A stretch of DNA of 64,000 nucleotides from Bubalus kerabau (lineage: Eukaryota > Chordata > Mammalia > Artiodactyla > Bovidae): NCBI RefSeq assembly GCF_029407905.1, contig NC_073634.1:29711501-29775500 (forward strand), in the 5' to 3' direction. Below the pieces are notes generated by a model. It searched no databases, was not told the DNA's origin, and was given only the letters and a program-made list of their open reading frames with translations. Position numbers and translations under genes: made by a program. Positions 11,871 through 23,265 of this stretch are shown here, one piece after another. The number at the start of each line of letters is the position of its first letter. Position 1 is the first letter of the stretch.

Positions 11871-12859
11871 CAGCAGTATGTTCTGGGCATCCCTTAGTAT
11901 CTGTTTTCACTTTTTGTTGTTGTTGTTCACTGGTTGTTGGCCTAAAGACAATCTGAAATCTATAACATATCTCAAGCTGTAAAATCTGAAAAGAGGACAA
12001 GAAGACAATGAAGAAATAAACAGGATAAAAAGCTAGAATGAATGTTGGAGAGCATTTCATCCTGCAAGTGCACGGTATCAGTAAGGAGTAAAGTTGAAGG
12101 AAATTCTTACAAAGCAATATATAGGCTGTTGTTTTAACTTCCAGGGAGATAAAATATGAGAAGTCATTTGGACTCCCCAGTTGCCCCAGGTAGCCAGTAC
12201 ATGGTATTTCTGGAATAAATGAGAGAAGGAAACTGCCAACCTCACACAGACCTTCTTGTCAGTGCAAATCACTTAAAATGTGAATGGAATTGGGGGAAGT
12301 GTATTGACTACAAGACTGTGAGTATTCCATGAGTGTAGAAAAGCACAGGTTTATGGCACCCATTTCTTAAGCTCTTAATTGAGTCATTTGTCAGTCATGC
12401 ATGCTAGTGGAGAAGTAGAATGTTATCAACACTCATATATCATTGTTTTAAGCTTATGCTTTGCTTGTTTCATATTGTTTGAGCCTGTACCAATTTATAT
12501 TGTATGAAATAAACTAGGACCCATCTAGGTAGCAGATACATAATCAGTAATCAGCTTAATAGTTAAAACTTTAAGCTGATAATCCATTAAGGAGACAGTG
12601 CCTTTGTAAAAAAAAAAAAAAAAAAAAAGGAGAAATTTTTAAATTTGGAAATGAACTCGAGGCAAGATGGCACATGTATGAATTTGAATGGAAATTTTAA
12701 AATAACAATTTCAAAAACTCGAATTGCCTATCTCACAAAAATCTACAATAATTTAAAATGTCAATGCAAACTTAACTGCCTTTAGATTCTTCTGCCATGC
12801 ACTCGTGGTATCACCCATTACCTACCCTAGTCTAACGCTTTAAACATTAATGTAACTGT
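11871..12859. other. Unassigned sequence
   Basis: Unique AT-rich sequence with an A20 run at about 12609-12628. The A run has no recognisable retroelement body upstream. No gene seen. Confidence 0.5.
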
Positions 12860-13190
12860 TTACACTGTCTACTTCCCTTGTTAGAGTAGAAGCTCCTTGA
12901 AAGTGAAAGTGTTAGTCGCTCAGTCGTGTCCCGCTCTTTGCAACCCCATGGATTGTAGCCCGCCAGGATCTTCCATCCGTGGAATTTTCCAGGCAAGAAT
13001 ACTGGAGTGGGTTGCCATTTCCTCCTCCAGGGGGTCTTCCTGACCCAGGGATTGAACCCAGGTCTCCTGCATTACAGACATGTTTCTGAGCCACCAGGGA
13101 AGCAGAGACAGAAGCTCCTTGGGGAACATTAAGTCTATCTTGTTTACTTCTGTATCCTTAGTACCTGTACATATATGGTAAATAAATAAA
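12860..13190 (+). mobile_element. L2 LINE 3' end, split by a Bov-tA
   Basis: L2 terminal motif on the plus strand: ttagagtagaagctccttg on the left and, after the SINE, 'gggaacattaagtctatctt ... tatccttagtacctgtac ... taaataaat'. The two halves are interrupted by the Bov-tA at 12900-13109. Confidence 0.7.
12900..13109 (-). mobile_element. Bov-tA SINE inserted in L2
   Basis: Antisense Bov-tA: Bov-A body first (gttagtcgctcagtcgtgtc, caggcaagaatactggagtg), then the antisense tRNA head ending ccaccagggaagc. A perfect 12-bp target duplication, agaagctccttg, lies at 12888-12899 and 13110-13121. Confidence 0.95.
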
Positions 13191-15341
13191 CTAGACACCA
13201 GGGCTTGAGAATTCTGTTTGATCTGATTCAGGTTCATTTTTTTTTTTTTTTTTTTTGGCAAGAATATTCCATGGGTGGTATTCTGCATTTTCATTTAAAC
13301 CTAGCAAATGGATATCACTGTTTTGTGATATTAGTGGCCATTATTTCATTATGGCCTTGCAGAGTGGTGGTATTCTAATGCCTTTATTTTTCTTCATTTA
13401 TTCACTGAAATACTTCCATAAAGAGAAACTTTTCCTTACTGGTAACCTGTAGTGTGGTTAATATAGGAAAGGCAGATTTAAATGCTTGATTTCTTTCCCT
13501 TTATCTACCTGTTTTCAGAATAATAAGTTCCCTAGCATGCTCTAAAGGAGACCAACCAGGTTATATTTAGTTTTATTTTTAGTATCAATATGAATGCATA
13601 GATTTTTAACCTATTTTATGTGTTTCAATCCGGTACTCAAACTTGGAAATAAACATAAAATTTAAAAATTGGATCCATTAAGGGTGATTCCATTTCAAAT
13701 GGTTTCCCCCCATACATTTTAATAAATAAAAGACTTCCTATGTAGTTATACATGGGCTTTCCAGGAATATGTCTGACACATAATGTGGACTGAATCTGCA
13801 CAGGGCCTTTACTATGCATATATACTTAAATGTATGTGTCTGTGTGTATCTCTGGGGCTATATGTGGTATCCTAAGGAGTGGTTACATATTTGCCATTAT
13901 AAAAGAGGTCCAAGTCATCTGCTTTGGGCTAGGGTTATTTCTAAGGCGAGAGCCACTCTGTAACAGCCCTTCCATACCTTGAACAGGAGCACAGTCTCTG
14001 AATAAGTTCTTTGGCTCTGACCACAGGAGGGGAGCCAGACTAATGCTCAGTGATTTGTCAGCTTTACCTGCGTTTTCATCGTATTTTCTATCAAGGAAAT
14101 TTGTCCTAAGTGTCAAATTGCTGATTTTTCCAGTGACTGAAAGGTTTCATGGGGACTTCTGTTGTTATTTACATGTATATGGAGAAAATTGCAATCTGTG
14201 AGTAATTTGAGAAATTTCAACAGTTTCAGCAGTAGTGATCTTGAAATTGAATGGGTTTCAAATACAATATTCCAGTGTAGTGCTGCATATATAATGTATG
14301 TGCAGCATATGCTGAGGTCTTTTTCAAAACATTTACATTAAACCTGTCAGGTATTTATGAATAGCAAAAATTAATTTCCCCTAGTTCTGTCATCAGTTAG
14401 AGAAATGGATTTTAGCACAGAAGACTGTCAGTGTTTCCTGCATACCAGAACAGCTCCCTTCAATGTCATAGTGTTACACCAGGTGGCCTTCTAAGAGTCA
14501 GCTTAATGTGATTTCAAATGATAGGGTAGAGAGTGTGAGGGAAATTAAAATAGTATCATACTTATGATTTAAAAGCAAGTTAATTACAAGGGCTTGTTAA
14601 TAAACAAAGAAAAATTCAGAATGTATTATCTGTTACATAGCATATCAATAACAAGTGTGATGCTTTGAAAACAAAAAAATCCACCACTATGTGACTTTGA
14701 GATGACTTAAAAATATTGAATTAAATTGTTGACAAATGTGCTGGTCTACTAATGGCCTTATAGCATTTGAAAGAATTTCTAGATATTCATTTTAGCTCTT
14801 AAGACACTTCTAAAAGCATTGTTTAACCAAAAAGATTAGCTACATTATTGGCATTTTATCTAGAAGATCCCTGATGATGTGTTTGATGTGAATGATTCTA
14901 ACCGCATTGTACTTTGTCAGTGTTCAGTCAATGTATTTTCTCCAACTCAATACTTGAATGTTCTTAAAGGGCCAAAGTACATGCAATATCACTACAGGAC
15001 TCATTTCACTTGATGAATGATTTAGTGTTTTTGATGGTCATGGGTGATGTTCCTTCCCAATGCTCCTGTCTTACATATTAGAGAAAAGGAAAGGGAAGGG
15101 TATCTGATGTATTTTAAGAAATCATTTAAATTCTTATTTTTTAAAATCTTTCTAAAATTTTAATGTGTGGAAGTATTTGTTAAATTCTGACCATGACACA
15201 GTATTTCCAGGTCTAGGTTGTTTTTTAAAATTATTATTAATAATTTAATAATGTGATGGCCTTAGAGAGAACAAGAGATGATGACAAAGACATTCTCCAT
15301 CATGTGTATGAAGTTTCTGGGGGCCTGATATATGTGTGTGT
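13191..15341. other. Unassigned AT-rich sequence
   Basis: About 2.1 kb of unique sequence with a T22-type run at about 13236-13257. No family features in the short open frames, and no gene recognised. Confidence 0.5.
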
Positions 15342-15516
15342 GTGTGTTAGTCACTTGATCATATCCAACTCTTTGCAACTCCATGGACTGTAGCCCACCA
15401 GGCTCCTCTGTCCATGAAATTCTCTAGGCAAGAATACTGGACTGGATAGCCATTCCCTTTTCCAGAGGATTTTCCTGACCCAGGATTTGAACCCAGGTCT
15501 CCTGGATTACAGGCAG
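15342..15516 (-). mobile_element. Bov-tA SINE (antisense), head truncated
   Basis: Antisense Bov-A body (ttagtcacttgatcatatcc, ggcaagaatactggactgg) running into the box B complement 'atttgaacccaggtctcc'. The outer tRNA head is replaced by an ATAT tract. Confidence 0.85.
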
Positions 15517-15534
15517 AATATATATAATATATAT

Positions 15535-15647
15535 GCTATGCTATGCTAAGTCACTTCATTCGTGTCCGACTCTGTGCGATCCCATAGACGGCAGCCCACC
15601 AGGCTCCCCCATCCCTGGGATTCTCCGGGCAAGAACACTGGAGTGGG

Positions 15648-15648
<1 letters not shown>
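15535..15648 (-). mobile_element. Bov-A unit (antisense), half of a Bov-A2
   Basis: Starts with a (atgct)3 tail, then one antisense Bov-A unit (aagtcacttcattcgtgtcc ... aagaacactggagtgggt). It stops at a TA repeat where the second unit of a Bov-A2 dimer would start. Confidence 0.82.

Positions 15649-15680
<32 letters not shown>
15649..15680. repeat. (TA)n microsatellite
   Basis: About 15 TA units separating the Bov-A unit from the BovB fragment; likely polymorphic in length. Confidence 0.92.
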
Positions 15681-15683
<3 letters not shown>

Positions 15684-16607
15684 TTCCAAATAGGAAAAGG
15701 AGTGCATCAAAGCTGTATATTGTCACCCTGCTTATTTAACTTATATGCAGAGTACATCATGAGAAACGCTGGGCTGGAAGAAGCATAAGCTGGAATCAAG
15801 ATTGCCGGGAGAAATATCAATAACCTCAGATATGCAGATGACACCACCCTTATGGCAGAAAGGGAAGAGGAACTAAAAAGCCTCTTGATGAAAGTGAAAG
15901 AGGAGTGAAAAAGTTGGCTTAAAGCTCAACATTCAGAAAACTAAGATCATGGCATCTGGTCCCATCACTTCATGGGAAATAAATGCGGAAACAGTGGAAA
16001 CAGTGGCTGACTTTATTTTTATGGGCTCTAAAATCACTGCAGATGGTGATTGCAGCCATGAAATTAAAAGACGCTTACTCCTTGGAAGAAAAGTTATGAC
16101 CACCTAGATAGCATATTCAAAAGCAGAGACATTACTTTGCCAACAAAGGTCTGTCTAGTCAAGGCTATGGTTTTTCCTATGGTCATGTATGGATGTGAGA
16201 GTTGGACTGTGAAGAAAGCTGAGCACCAAAGAATTGATGCTTTTGAACTGTGGTGTTGGAGAAGACTCTTGAGAGTCCCTTGGAGTGTAAGGAGATCCAG
16301 CCAGTCCATCCTAAAGGAGATCAGTCCTGGGTGTTCATTGAAAGGACTGATGGTAAAGCTGAAGCTCCGGTACTTTGGCCACCTCATGCGAAGAGTTGAC
16401 TTATTTGAAAAGACTCTGATTGCTGGGAGGGATTGAGGGCAGGAGGAGAAGGGGACAACAGAGGATGAGGTGGCTGGATGGCATTGCCAACTCGATGGAC
16501 ATGAGTTTGAGTAAACTCCAGGAGTTGGTGATAGACAGGGAGGCCTGGCGCACTGCTATTCATGGGGTCACAGAGTCAGACACTAGTGAGCGACTGAACT
16601 GAACTGA
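15681..16607 (+). mobile_element. BovB LINE, 5'-truncated
   Basis: Begins inside the RT domain (tggttccaaataggaaaagg) and runs to the 3' terminal gactgaactgaactgat repeat. The catalytic box YADD is intact at 15831-15842, and MYGCESWTVKKAEHQ and RRLLRVPWS segments are readable, but stops and frameshifts split the frame (for example near 15905 and 16110). The protein ends in [16 protein letters not shown] sequence. Confidence 0.93.
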
Positions 16608-17248
16608 TAAAGATATATGAATAAAGAACAGAGACTGATTTTTTTTAATAAATATATGGCTTATAAAAATCTCATTTTCTAGTCTCAAGATAAACTGAGG
16701 ATCAATTTTTTTCCTCTGGACTGTACTGTTGGGTAGCTTTGTTAATAAACCTATTTCTGTAAAGATTAGTTCAAGGAATTTTAATAGTTTTTATTCCACT
16801 TGGTTTTTAAGATTAATAATTAAGCCCAATTCTTAGCTAGTCTCCTTTTAAATAGTGGGTCCAATACAGCAGGGTTACATAGAGTTTAAATCCTAGAAAT
16901 AATATGTCTCTACTTATACAGTATTTTATATTGTTTTCCTTTTCAAAATTTCCTTGTTTACTATAATATTTATAATTTGAGATTGCTCATTCACATGATA
17001 AAGAATTTCTTTGTACAGTCCAGCTGTTTTAAGTTTCTTTAAATGTCCTGGCTGATAGCCCACCATTGTTGTGCTGGAGTGAATAACAAAATTTCATTTG
17101 AATGAGAAACACAACTGACATATTCATGGTTTATCAGAGGCCATAGCATTATTAGTCACAGGAACTAGTTTTTTGGTTCCAATCATATATCTTTTTTCCT
17201 TAGGACTTCCTATTTTATGATTACTGTTTTTTTTAAGCATCATGTATA
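16608..17248. other. Unassigned AT-rich sequence
   Basis: No gene or clear repeat. Confidence 0.5.
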
Positions 17249-17258
17249 TGTCTATTTC

Positions 17259-17538
17259 GGAGAAGGCAATGGCACCCCACTCCAGTACACTTGCCTGGAA
17301 AATCCCATGGATGGAGGAGCCTGGTGGGCTGCAGTCCATGGGGTCACTAGGAGTCAGACACGACTGAGCGACTTCACTTTCTCTTTTCACTTTCATGCAT
17401 TGGAGAAGGAAATGGCAACCCATTCCAGTGTTCTTGCCTGGAGAATCCCAGGGATGGGGGAGCCTGGTGGGCTGCCGTCTCTGGGGTCACACAGAGTCGG
17501 ACACGACTGAAGTGACTTAGCATAGCATAGCATAGCAT
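17259..17538 (+). mobile_element. Bov-A2 SINE (dimer)
   Basis: Two Bov-A units in tandem, each with the 'gagaaggaaatggcaaccc ... ttgcctgg ... gtcggacacgactga' pattern, joined by a cactttc-rich linker and ending in a (catag)n tail. Flanked by atgtctattt at 17249-17258 and 17539-17548. Confidence 0.95.
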
Positions 17539-17548
17539 ATGTCTATTT

Positions 17549-17750
17549 TGGTCTTTCCTGATGGCTCAGTGGCAAAGAATCCACCTGCCAATGCAGGAGA
17601 TGGGTTTGATCCTTGGTCAGGAAGATCTTCTGGAGAAGGAAATGTCAACCCTGTCCAGTATTCTTGCTTGGGAAACCCTATGGACAGAGGAGCCTGGTGG
17701 GCTACGGTCCATGGGGTCACAAAGAGTCAGACAACTTAGCAACTGAACAA
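17549..17750 (+). mobile_element. Bov-tA SINE at the same target site
   Basis: Head 'tctttcctgatggctcag', box B-like 'tgggtttgatccttgg', then a Bov-A body ending in gcaactgaacaa. Flanked by atgtctattt (17539-17548) and atatctattt (17751-17760), so it shares the target sequence of the Bov-A2 immediately upstream. Confidence 0.93.
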
Positions 17751-17760
17751 ATATCTATTT

Positions 17761-18544
17761 TATGTTTAATAAATAGTAATACCACAAATCTCCTTGACAT
17801 TTTATGTATTTTATTTGAAATTTGCCTATGTCATGATGGTTTTGATAAACCTTTGAATATCATGAGAATGTTCTTGTATTTTTTCAGTTACATATAGATT
17901 CCCTTTAAAAAAATAGTTAGCCAGATATTTTTGAGGATGTTGTAAAAGCCAAAATTTCTGCATTTGGGGGGAGGGGGAGTGCTGGAGCATTGTTTTAAGA
18001 CAACTTCTATAGGCATTAGAAAATAAAAGGCAGGAAAGTATATTTTTAGGGACTATTCAATTTAAAACAAATGTCATGTCAAAAGTAATTGAGAATTAAA
18101 GCTCTTGATTGTAGTCTTTGTAGCACTTTTCTACAGTCCTATGTACAGTGTATGTGTATGTATATGCATTTTCCATATATGCATGGCTTCTTGCCAACCA
18201 TTTTACTTTTTATAAATATCTTAATGAGTCACTAAAAAATAATATTGATACTTACAGCATAGAGATAGGCTAGCTATTTGGTTTTGAAGTATCAATATAT
18301 TGGGACAATAAGCAGTTTTGTTGATCAAAGTTACTGTCTTCAAATGTCTAAGAAAATCACAATTATTAATATTATCACATATAGATTATGCTGACATGTG
18401 AATTCAAAAGCAAACCTGATGGTCTGTTGATGTAGAAAAAGAAAATAGTTAATACAGTAGGAACAACAGGTTAGAAGGAATGCAGAAATTCAAAAGTTTG
18501 AATACTTACTTGGGTGCTACAGCACTTGGAATACACTTAGACTT
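17761..18544. other. Unassigned AT-rich sequence
   Basis: Unique sequence with a G-rich patch at about 17967-17979. No gene seen. Confidence 0.5.
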
Positions 18545-18702
18545 GTGTCACAAACATTTAATGAGTTCTTATACATGTCAGGTTCCATATTTGGTACATG
18601 AAATGAAAATGACAACGTGCCTGCCCTAATGAACTTAGTGTGTATTGGAGAAACCTAGCATGCAAATAAATAATGACAGTTCATAGAAGATATAATAAGA
18701 TA
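18545..18702 (-). mobile_element. L2 LINE 3' region (antisense)
   Basis: Pattern of the antisense L2 end: 'acatttaatgagttcttatacatgtcaggt' then 'cctgccctaatgaacttagt'. Interrupted on the right by BovB. Confidence 0.6.
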
Positions 18703-19210
18703 TGCAACCTAGACAGCATATTAAAAGCAGAGACATTACTTTGCCCATAAAGGTCTGTATAGTCAAAGGTATGGTGTTTCCAGTAGTCATGTATGGGTAT
18801 GAGAGTTGGATTATAAAGAAAGCTGAGCACCAAAGAATTGAACTATGATGTTGGAGAAGACTTTTGAGAGTCCCCTGGACTACAAGGAGATCAAACCAGA
18901 TCAAATCCTAAAGAAATCAGTCCTGAATATTCATTGGAAGGATTGATGCTGAAACTGAAACTCCAATCCTTTGGTCACCTGATGCGAAAAAGTGACTCAT
19001 TGGAAAAGACCCTGATGCTGGGAAAGATTGAAGGCAGGAGGTGAAGGGAACAACAGAAGATCAGATGGTTGGATGGCATCACCAGCTCGATGGACACGAG
19101 TTTGAGCCATCTCTGGGAGTTGGTGATGGACAGGGAAGCCTGGTGTGCTGCAGTCCATGGGGTCTCAAAGACTTGGACAAGACTGAGTGACTGAACTGAA
19201 CTGAACTGAG
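18703..19210 (+). mobile_element. BovB LINE 3' fragment
   Basis: Starts at the 'aacctagacagcatatt' segment downstream of the RT box and ends with (gaact)n at 19200-19210. It contains decayed MYGYESWIIKKAEHQ-like codons with several frame breaks. Confidence 0.9.
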
Positions 19211-20179
19211 GATGCATAATTATTATACAAAAAAGGCTATAGTGATTCAACTGAAGAAAATGAAACATGAGTTTCAAAAAGCTCAGGAAAGAAGAAGAAA
19301 TAAAATAAAAGCCATTACAAAATTGAAAGACGTAGTTTGTTGTCTGTGGAATGGTCATATATTTTATCATTCAAACTTGACCACGTTTTGGGCCCCATCA
19401 ATAACATGCCAGGACCACAGGCATAAGTAGGGTCCTGGGCAAAGCAAGGACCCATGATTACTCATTATTCTGCCATTTCAGAGTTTCTATGAATATTTTC
19501 TTCTTTCTGAAACTGGTTTGCAGAGTTACTTCCTATGGGTGATTGAGTCTGTCTGTGGTCCATCTGATCTCTTGTTTTGCTTCCTTTCCTTTTGTTTTTT
19601 ATTTTACACCAAGGAGACCAGTTTATTCATTGTATTCTGATGGATTTCCTTTCCCTGGGGATAGGTTGGTTTTTTTCTTCAAAGTTATCTTCTAACTGAC
19701 CCTGAGTCTCTCACTGGGAAATGATGGTTGTCTGCATACCCTCCCCAGGGAAGAACTATGTGGGCCATGTTTATATACACACACACCTTCTCCCCTCCCC
19801 CCATAATTATGTATTTATATACACACTTAAATAATTTTTTAGTTTCAAGCTTAGAGAAAAAATTCATACCCTTTATTGGAATTCCTATATCCTTTAACTT
19901 GAAAATACCAGTCATATTTTGCTCTGTTCACTTTAACATTCTTTCTTTCTCTGTATATATGCATATAATCTTTGTATAAATATAACACCTCTCTCTATAT
20001 ATATCTTATCTTTTTATATCTATACCTAATACCTATTTGTCTACTTATGTATCGTCTGTCTTATGAGTAAATTGCTGATGTGGTATCCCTTTACCCTTAA
20101 GTATTTCATTGTGAATTTTCTAAGGACAAGAATATTCCCCTATATAACCACAGGACAGTTATCAAGATCAGGAAATTTA
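19211..20179. other. Unassigned sequence
   Basis: AT-rich, with short CA and TATATC-like tracts around 19770-19830 and 19960-20020. No gene recognised. Confidence 0.5.
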
Positions 20180-20322
20180 GGGACTTCACTGTGGGCTGGG
20201 GGTGGGGGTGAGCAAAGAATCTGCCTTGCAATGCAGGGGACTTGGTTTGGTTCCTGGTCTGGGAACTCAGATCCCACATGCCCTGGAGCTACTAAGCCCA
20301 TGAGCTGCAACTACTGAACTGC
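20180..20322 (+). mobile_element. CHR-type tRNA-Glu SINE, partial
   Basis: Head 'gggacttcactgtgggctgg', 'aaagaatctgccttgcaatg', box B-like 'ttggtttggttcctggtc', then 'gatcccacatgccctggagc' and 'gagctgcaactactgaactg'. Truncated before the tail. Confidence 0.82.
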
Positions 20323-20412
20323 TATTCAAATCATTCCTTCTAAATTTGTTGGTTGACATTCTATTGAAGAATTTCTTTTTTTCTCTCTCTTATGTAGGTA
20401 TGTAAATTTGTA

Positions 20413-20613
20413 TGTATTGTGACTCAGATGGTAAAGAATCTGCCTGCAATGTAGGAGACCAAGATTCCATCCCTGGCTTGAGAGGACCCCCCTGGAGAAG
20501 GGAATGGCAACCCACTCCAATATTCTTGCCTGGAGAATTCTAGGGACGGAGGAGCCTGGAGGCCTGCAGTCCATGGGGTCACAAAGAGCTGGACACAATT
20601 GAATGACTGAGTG
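20413..20613 (+). mobile_element. Bov-tA SINE
   Basis: Diverged head (gactcagatggtaaagaatc), then ggcaacccactccaatattc, gtccatggggtcacaaagag and the gaatgactgagtgac tail. Confidence 0.9.
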
Positions 20614-21036
20614 ACATCCACATCATGTGTGTTTTAATAGTTTGGTGTGGACTCATGAATTGTTTTATTCAATGGATTAGAGTCTTTAGGGTGAGCTGAG
20701 TTCTGAGAAGTAGGACTGGTGGGTGAAAAGGTAAACGCAAATCTGGTTGTATTACATATTGCCAAATTCCCGTCTGTAAGGGTTGGTCTAGCCTCCATAT
20801 TCACCAGCAGTATGTGAGAGTGCCTGGTTTCCCTCAGCCTTGCCACCAGATTTACTCAAACCTTTTAATTGCAGCCAATGCAATGGGTGAGAAATGCTAT
20901 CTCAGTGTAGTTTTAATTTTTATTTATTTTATTATGAGTTAAGTTGAACATATTTTCATGTATTTAAGAGATGTCTGTCCGTCCATCTATCTATCTAATG
21001 TAAATGTGATTTTAGGTCTTTCTCTCCCCTCATGCT

Positions 21037-21243
21037 TTGTTGTTTAGCTGTTTATTCTTTGCGACCCTTTGGACTATAGCCCGCCAGGCTCCTCTGTCTA
21101 TGGGATTTCCCAGGCAAGAATACTGGAGTGGGTTGCCATTTCCTTCTCCAGGGGATCTTCCTGACCCAGGGATCCAACCCGTGTCTCCTGCGTCTCCTGC
21201 ATTGCCAGTGGATTCTTTACCTGCTGAGCCATCAGGGAAGCCC
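21037..21243 (-). mobile_element. Bov-tA SINE inside the old L1
   Basis: Full antisense Bov-tA, ending with the complement of the tRNA head 'gagccatcagggaagcccttc'-like. It contains a small duplication of 'gtctcctgc' at 21182-21199. Confidence 0.92.
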
Positions 21244-21674
21244 TTCTCCTCTCAATTTTTAAGAATCTTTTATCTTTTATGTGTGTTATAGATATTTCTA
21301 TCAATTTATTTTGCTATAGTGTTTGTGAGTTTCTTTTTTTGCTCTGCAGAAGTTAAATTTTTGTTAACTTTTATGCAGTCAGATTTTCAAAAAATTTTTT
21401 ATATTATATCTGGATTTTGAGTCATAGTTAGTCTTTCCCTACACTCCAGTTATAAAGGAATTTACCCATGTTTTCTTATACTGTTTACATGGTGTAATTT
21501 TTCACATTTAAATTGCTGGTCCATTTGAAGTTTATTCTTCTGTATAATGCAAAATATGTTTCTAATTCTATCTTTTTTCTGATTAACCCTCCGATAATCC
21601 CAGCACCATTTACTGAAAGGTCCATCTTTATCTCAGTGATCTGACACAACACTTTTTTATAGATACTAATTTTA

Positions 21675-21773
21675 ACTCCGGGAGTTGGTGATGGACAGGG
21701 AGGCCTGGCGTGCTGCGATTCATGGGGTCGCAAAGAGTAGGACACAACTGAGCGACTGAACTGAACTGAACTG
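21675..21773 (+). mobile_element. BovB 3'-end fragment inside the old L1
   Basis: Only the last ~100 bp of BovB (ctccgggagttggtgatgga ... gagcgactgaactgaactga). A 7-bp target duplication aatttta is seen at 21668-21674 and 21774-21780. Confidence 0.88.
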
Positions 21774-21864
21774 AATTTTATATGTACTTGGTCTACTTCT
21801 GGATCTTTTATTCTATTCCATTGGTCTGTCTGTTCATGTGTCAGTATCACAGTGTTTTAGTTGT

Positions 21865-22625
21865 TTAGTTCAGTTCAGTCGCTCAGTCATGTCCGACTCT
21901 GTGATCCCATGGACTGCAGTACGCCAGGCCTCCCTGTCCATCGCCAACTCCCGTAGTTTACTCAGACTCGTCCATTGAGTCAGTGATACCATCCAGCCAT
22001 CTCATCCTCTGTCATCCCCTTCTTCTCCTGCCTTCAGTCTTTCCCAGCATCAGGATCTTTTCAAATGAGTCAGTTCTTCGCATCAGGTGGACAAAGTATT
22101 GGAGTTTCAGCTTCAGCATCAGTCCTTCCAAAGAACACCCAGGGCTGATCTCCTTTAGGATGGACTGGTTGGATCTCCTTGCACTCCAAGGGACTCTCAA
22201 GAGTGTTCTCCAACACCACAGTTCAAAAGCATCAATTCTTCGGTGCTCAGCCTTCTTTATGGTTCAACTCTCACATCCATACATGACTACTGGAAAAACC
22301 ATAGCTTTGACTAGATGGACCTTTGTTGGCAAAGTAATGTCTCTGCTTTTTAATGTGTTGTCTAGGTTGGTCATAGCTTTTCTTCCAAGGAGTAAGCGTC
22401 TTTTAATTTCATGGCTGCAGTCACCATCTGCAGTAATTTTGGAGCAAGAAAAAATAAAGTCTCTCACTGTTTCCATTGTTTCCCCTTCTATTTGCCGTGA
22501 AGTGATGGGACCAGATGCTATGATGTTAGTTTTCTGAATGTTGATTTTTAGGCCAACTTTTTTCACTCTCCTCTTTCACTTTTGTCAAGAGGCTCTTTAG
22601 TTCTTCTTCACTTTCCTGCCATAAG
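21865..22625 (-). mobile_element. BovB LINE, 5'-truncated, inside the old L1
   Basis: Antisense BovB from the (gttca)n 3' terminus at 21866 to the RT segment MAEsEEE..LLTKVKEE-like at about 22615. Flanked by gttttagttgt (21854-21864) and gttttaattgt (22626-22636), 10 of 11 identical. The plus-strand 184-codon open frame over it is antisense and not a gene. Confidence 0.93.
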
Positions 22626-22978
22626 GTTTTAATTGTAGAGGGTTTGTTTTATGTTTTAGTATCTGATATAGCTAGTCCCATCTCATAGCTTTTTTCCCCA
22701 GTTCCATAAAAATTGGTACTATTTTATTGAGATTGCACTGAGTTTATCAATTAACTAGCAAAAACAGATGTCTTTATGAAGTTGAATCATTCTGTCCAAG
22801 TGTAGGGGATGGCTTTCCATTTGTTCAAGTTTACTCTGGGTTTTTTCAGGAGTATTTTAAAGTTTTCCTCACATAAATTTTGCACATTTCTTGTAAACCT
22901 TATTTATATTTTATCTTTTTCCTTGCTACTAAGAGGGGCTTTTCTCTACCATTATATTCTTGAATTGGTTATCTTATA

Positions 22979-23189
22979 TGTGTGTATGCTTAGTCACTTT
23001 AATCATGTCTCTTTTGGGACCCTATGGACTATAGCTGGCCAGACTCCTCTGTCCATGGAATTTTCCAGGCAAGAATACTGGAGTGGGTTACCATGCCTTC
23101 CTCCATGGGATCTTTCTGACCCAGGGATCAAACCTGTGTCTCCTGCATAGCAGATAGATTCTTTTCTTGTTGAGCCATTGGGGAAGTTC
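22979..23189 (-). mobile_element. Bov-tA SINE inside the old L1
   Basis: Antisense Bov-tA: 'gcttagtcactttaatcatg', 'caggcaagaatactggagtg', box B complement 'ggatcaaacctgtgtctcc', then the head complement. Flanked by tatgtgtgt/catatgtgt-like repeats. Confidence 0.9.
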
Positions 23190-23265
23190 ATATGTGTATT
23201 TAAAGACAATTAATATCTGTATATAATTTTATGTCCTACCTTACTGAATTTTAAAATTTATATAT

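Larger units (their letters stand above)
20640..23265 (-). mobile_element. Ancient L1 (L1M-type), 3' half, carrying four younger insertions
   Basis: The antisense of old eutherian L1 3' sequence is readable in pieces: 'tatgtgagagtgcctggttt', 'tatctcagtgtagttttaat', and further right the 'tggtccatttgaagtttatt', 'ccattggtctgtctgttcat' and 'ttgcactgagtttatcaatt' blocks typical of the ORF2 C-terminal region. The pieces stay in order across four ruminant insertions (21037-21243, 21675-21773, 21865-22625, 22979-23189). Its exact subfamily and right end are uncertain. Confidence 0.75.

Noticed and set aside
11678..11982. Overlapping Phe/Ser/Leu-rich open frames
   Set aside because: They are translations of a polypyrimidine tract without start context or homologue features.
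17259..17750. Direct repeats resembling a CRISPR or tandem array
   Set aside because: The repeats are two Bov-A units and a Bov-tA, known SINE architecture, with target duplications and no spacer regularity.
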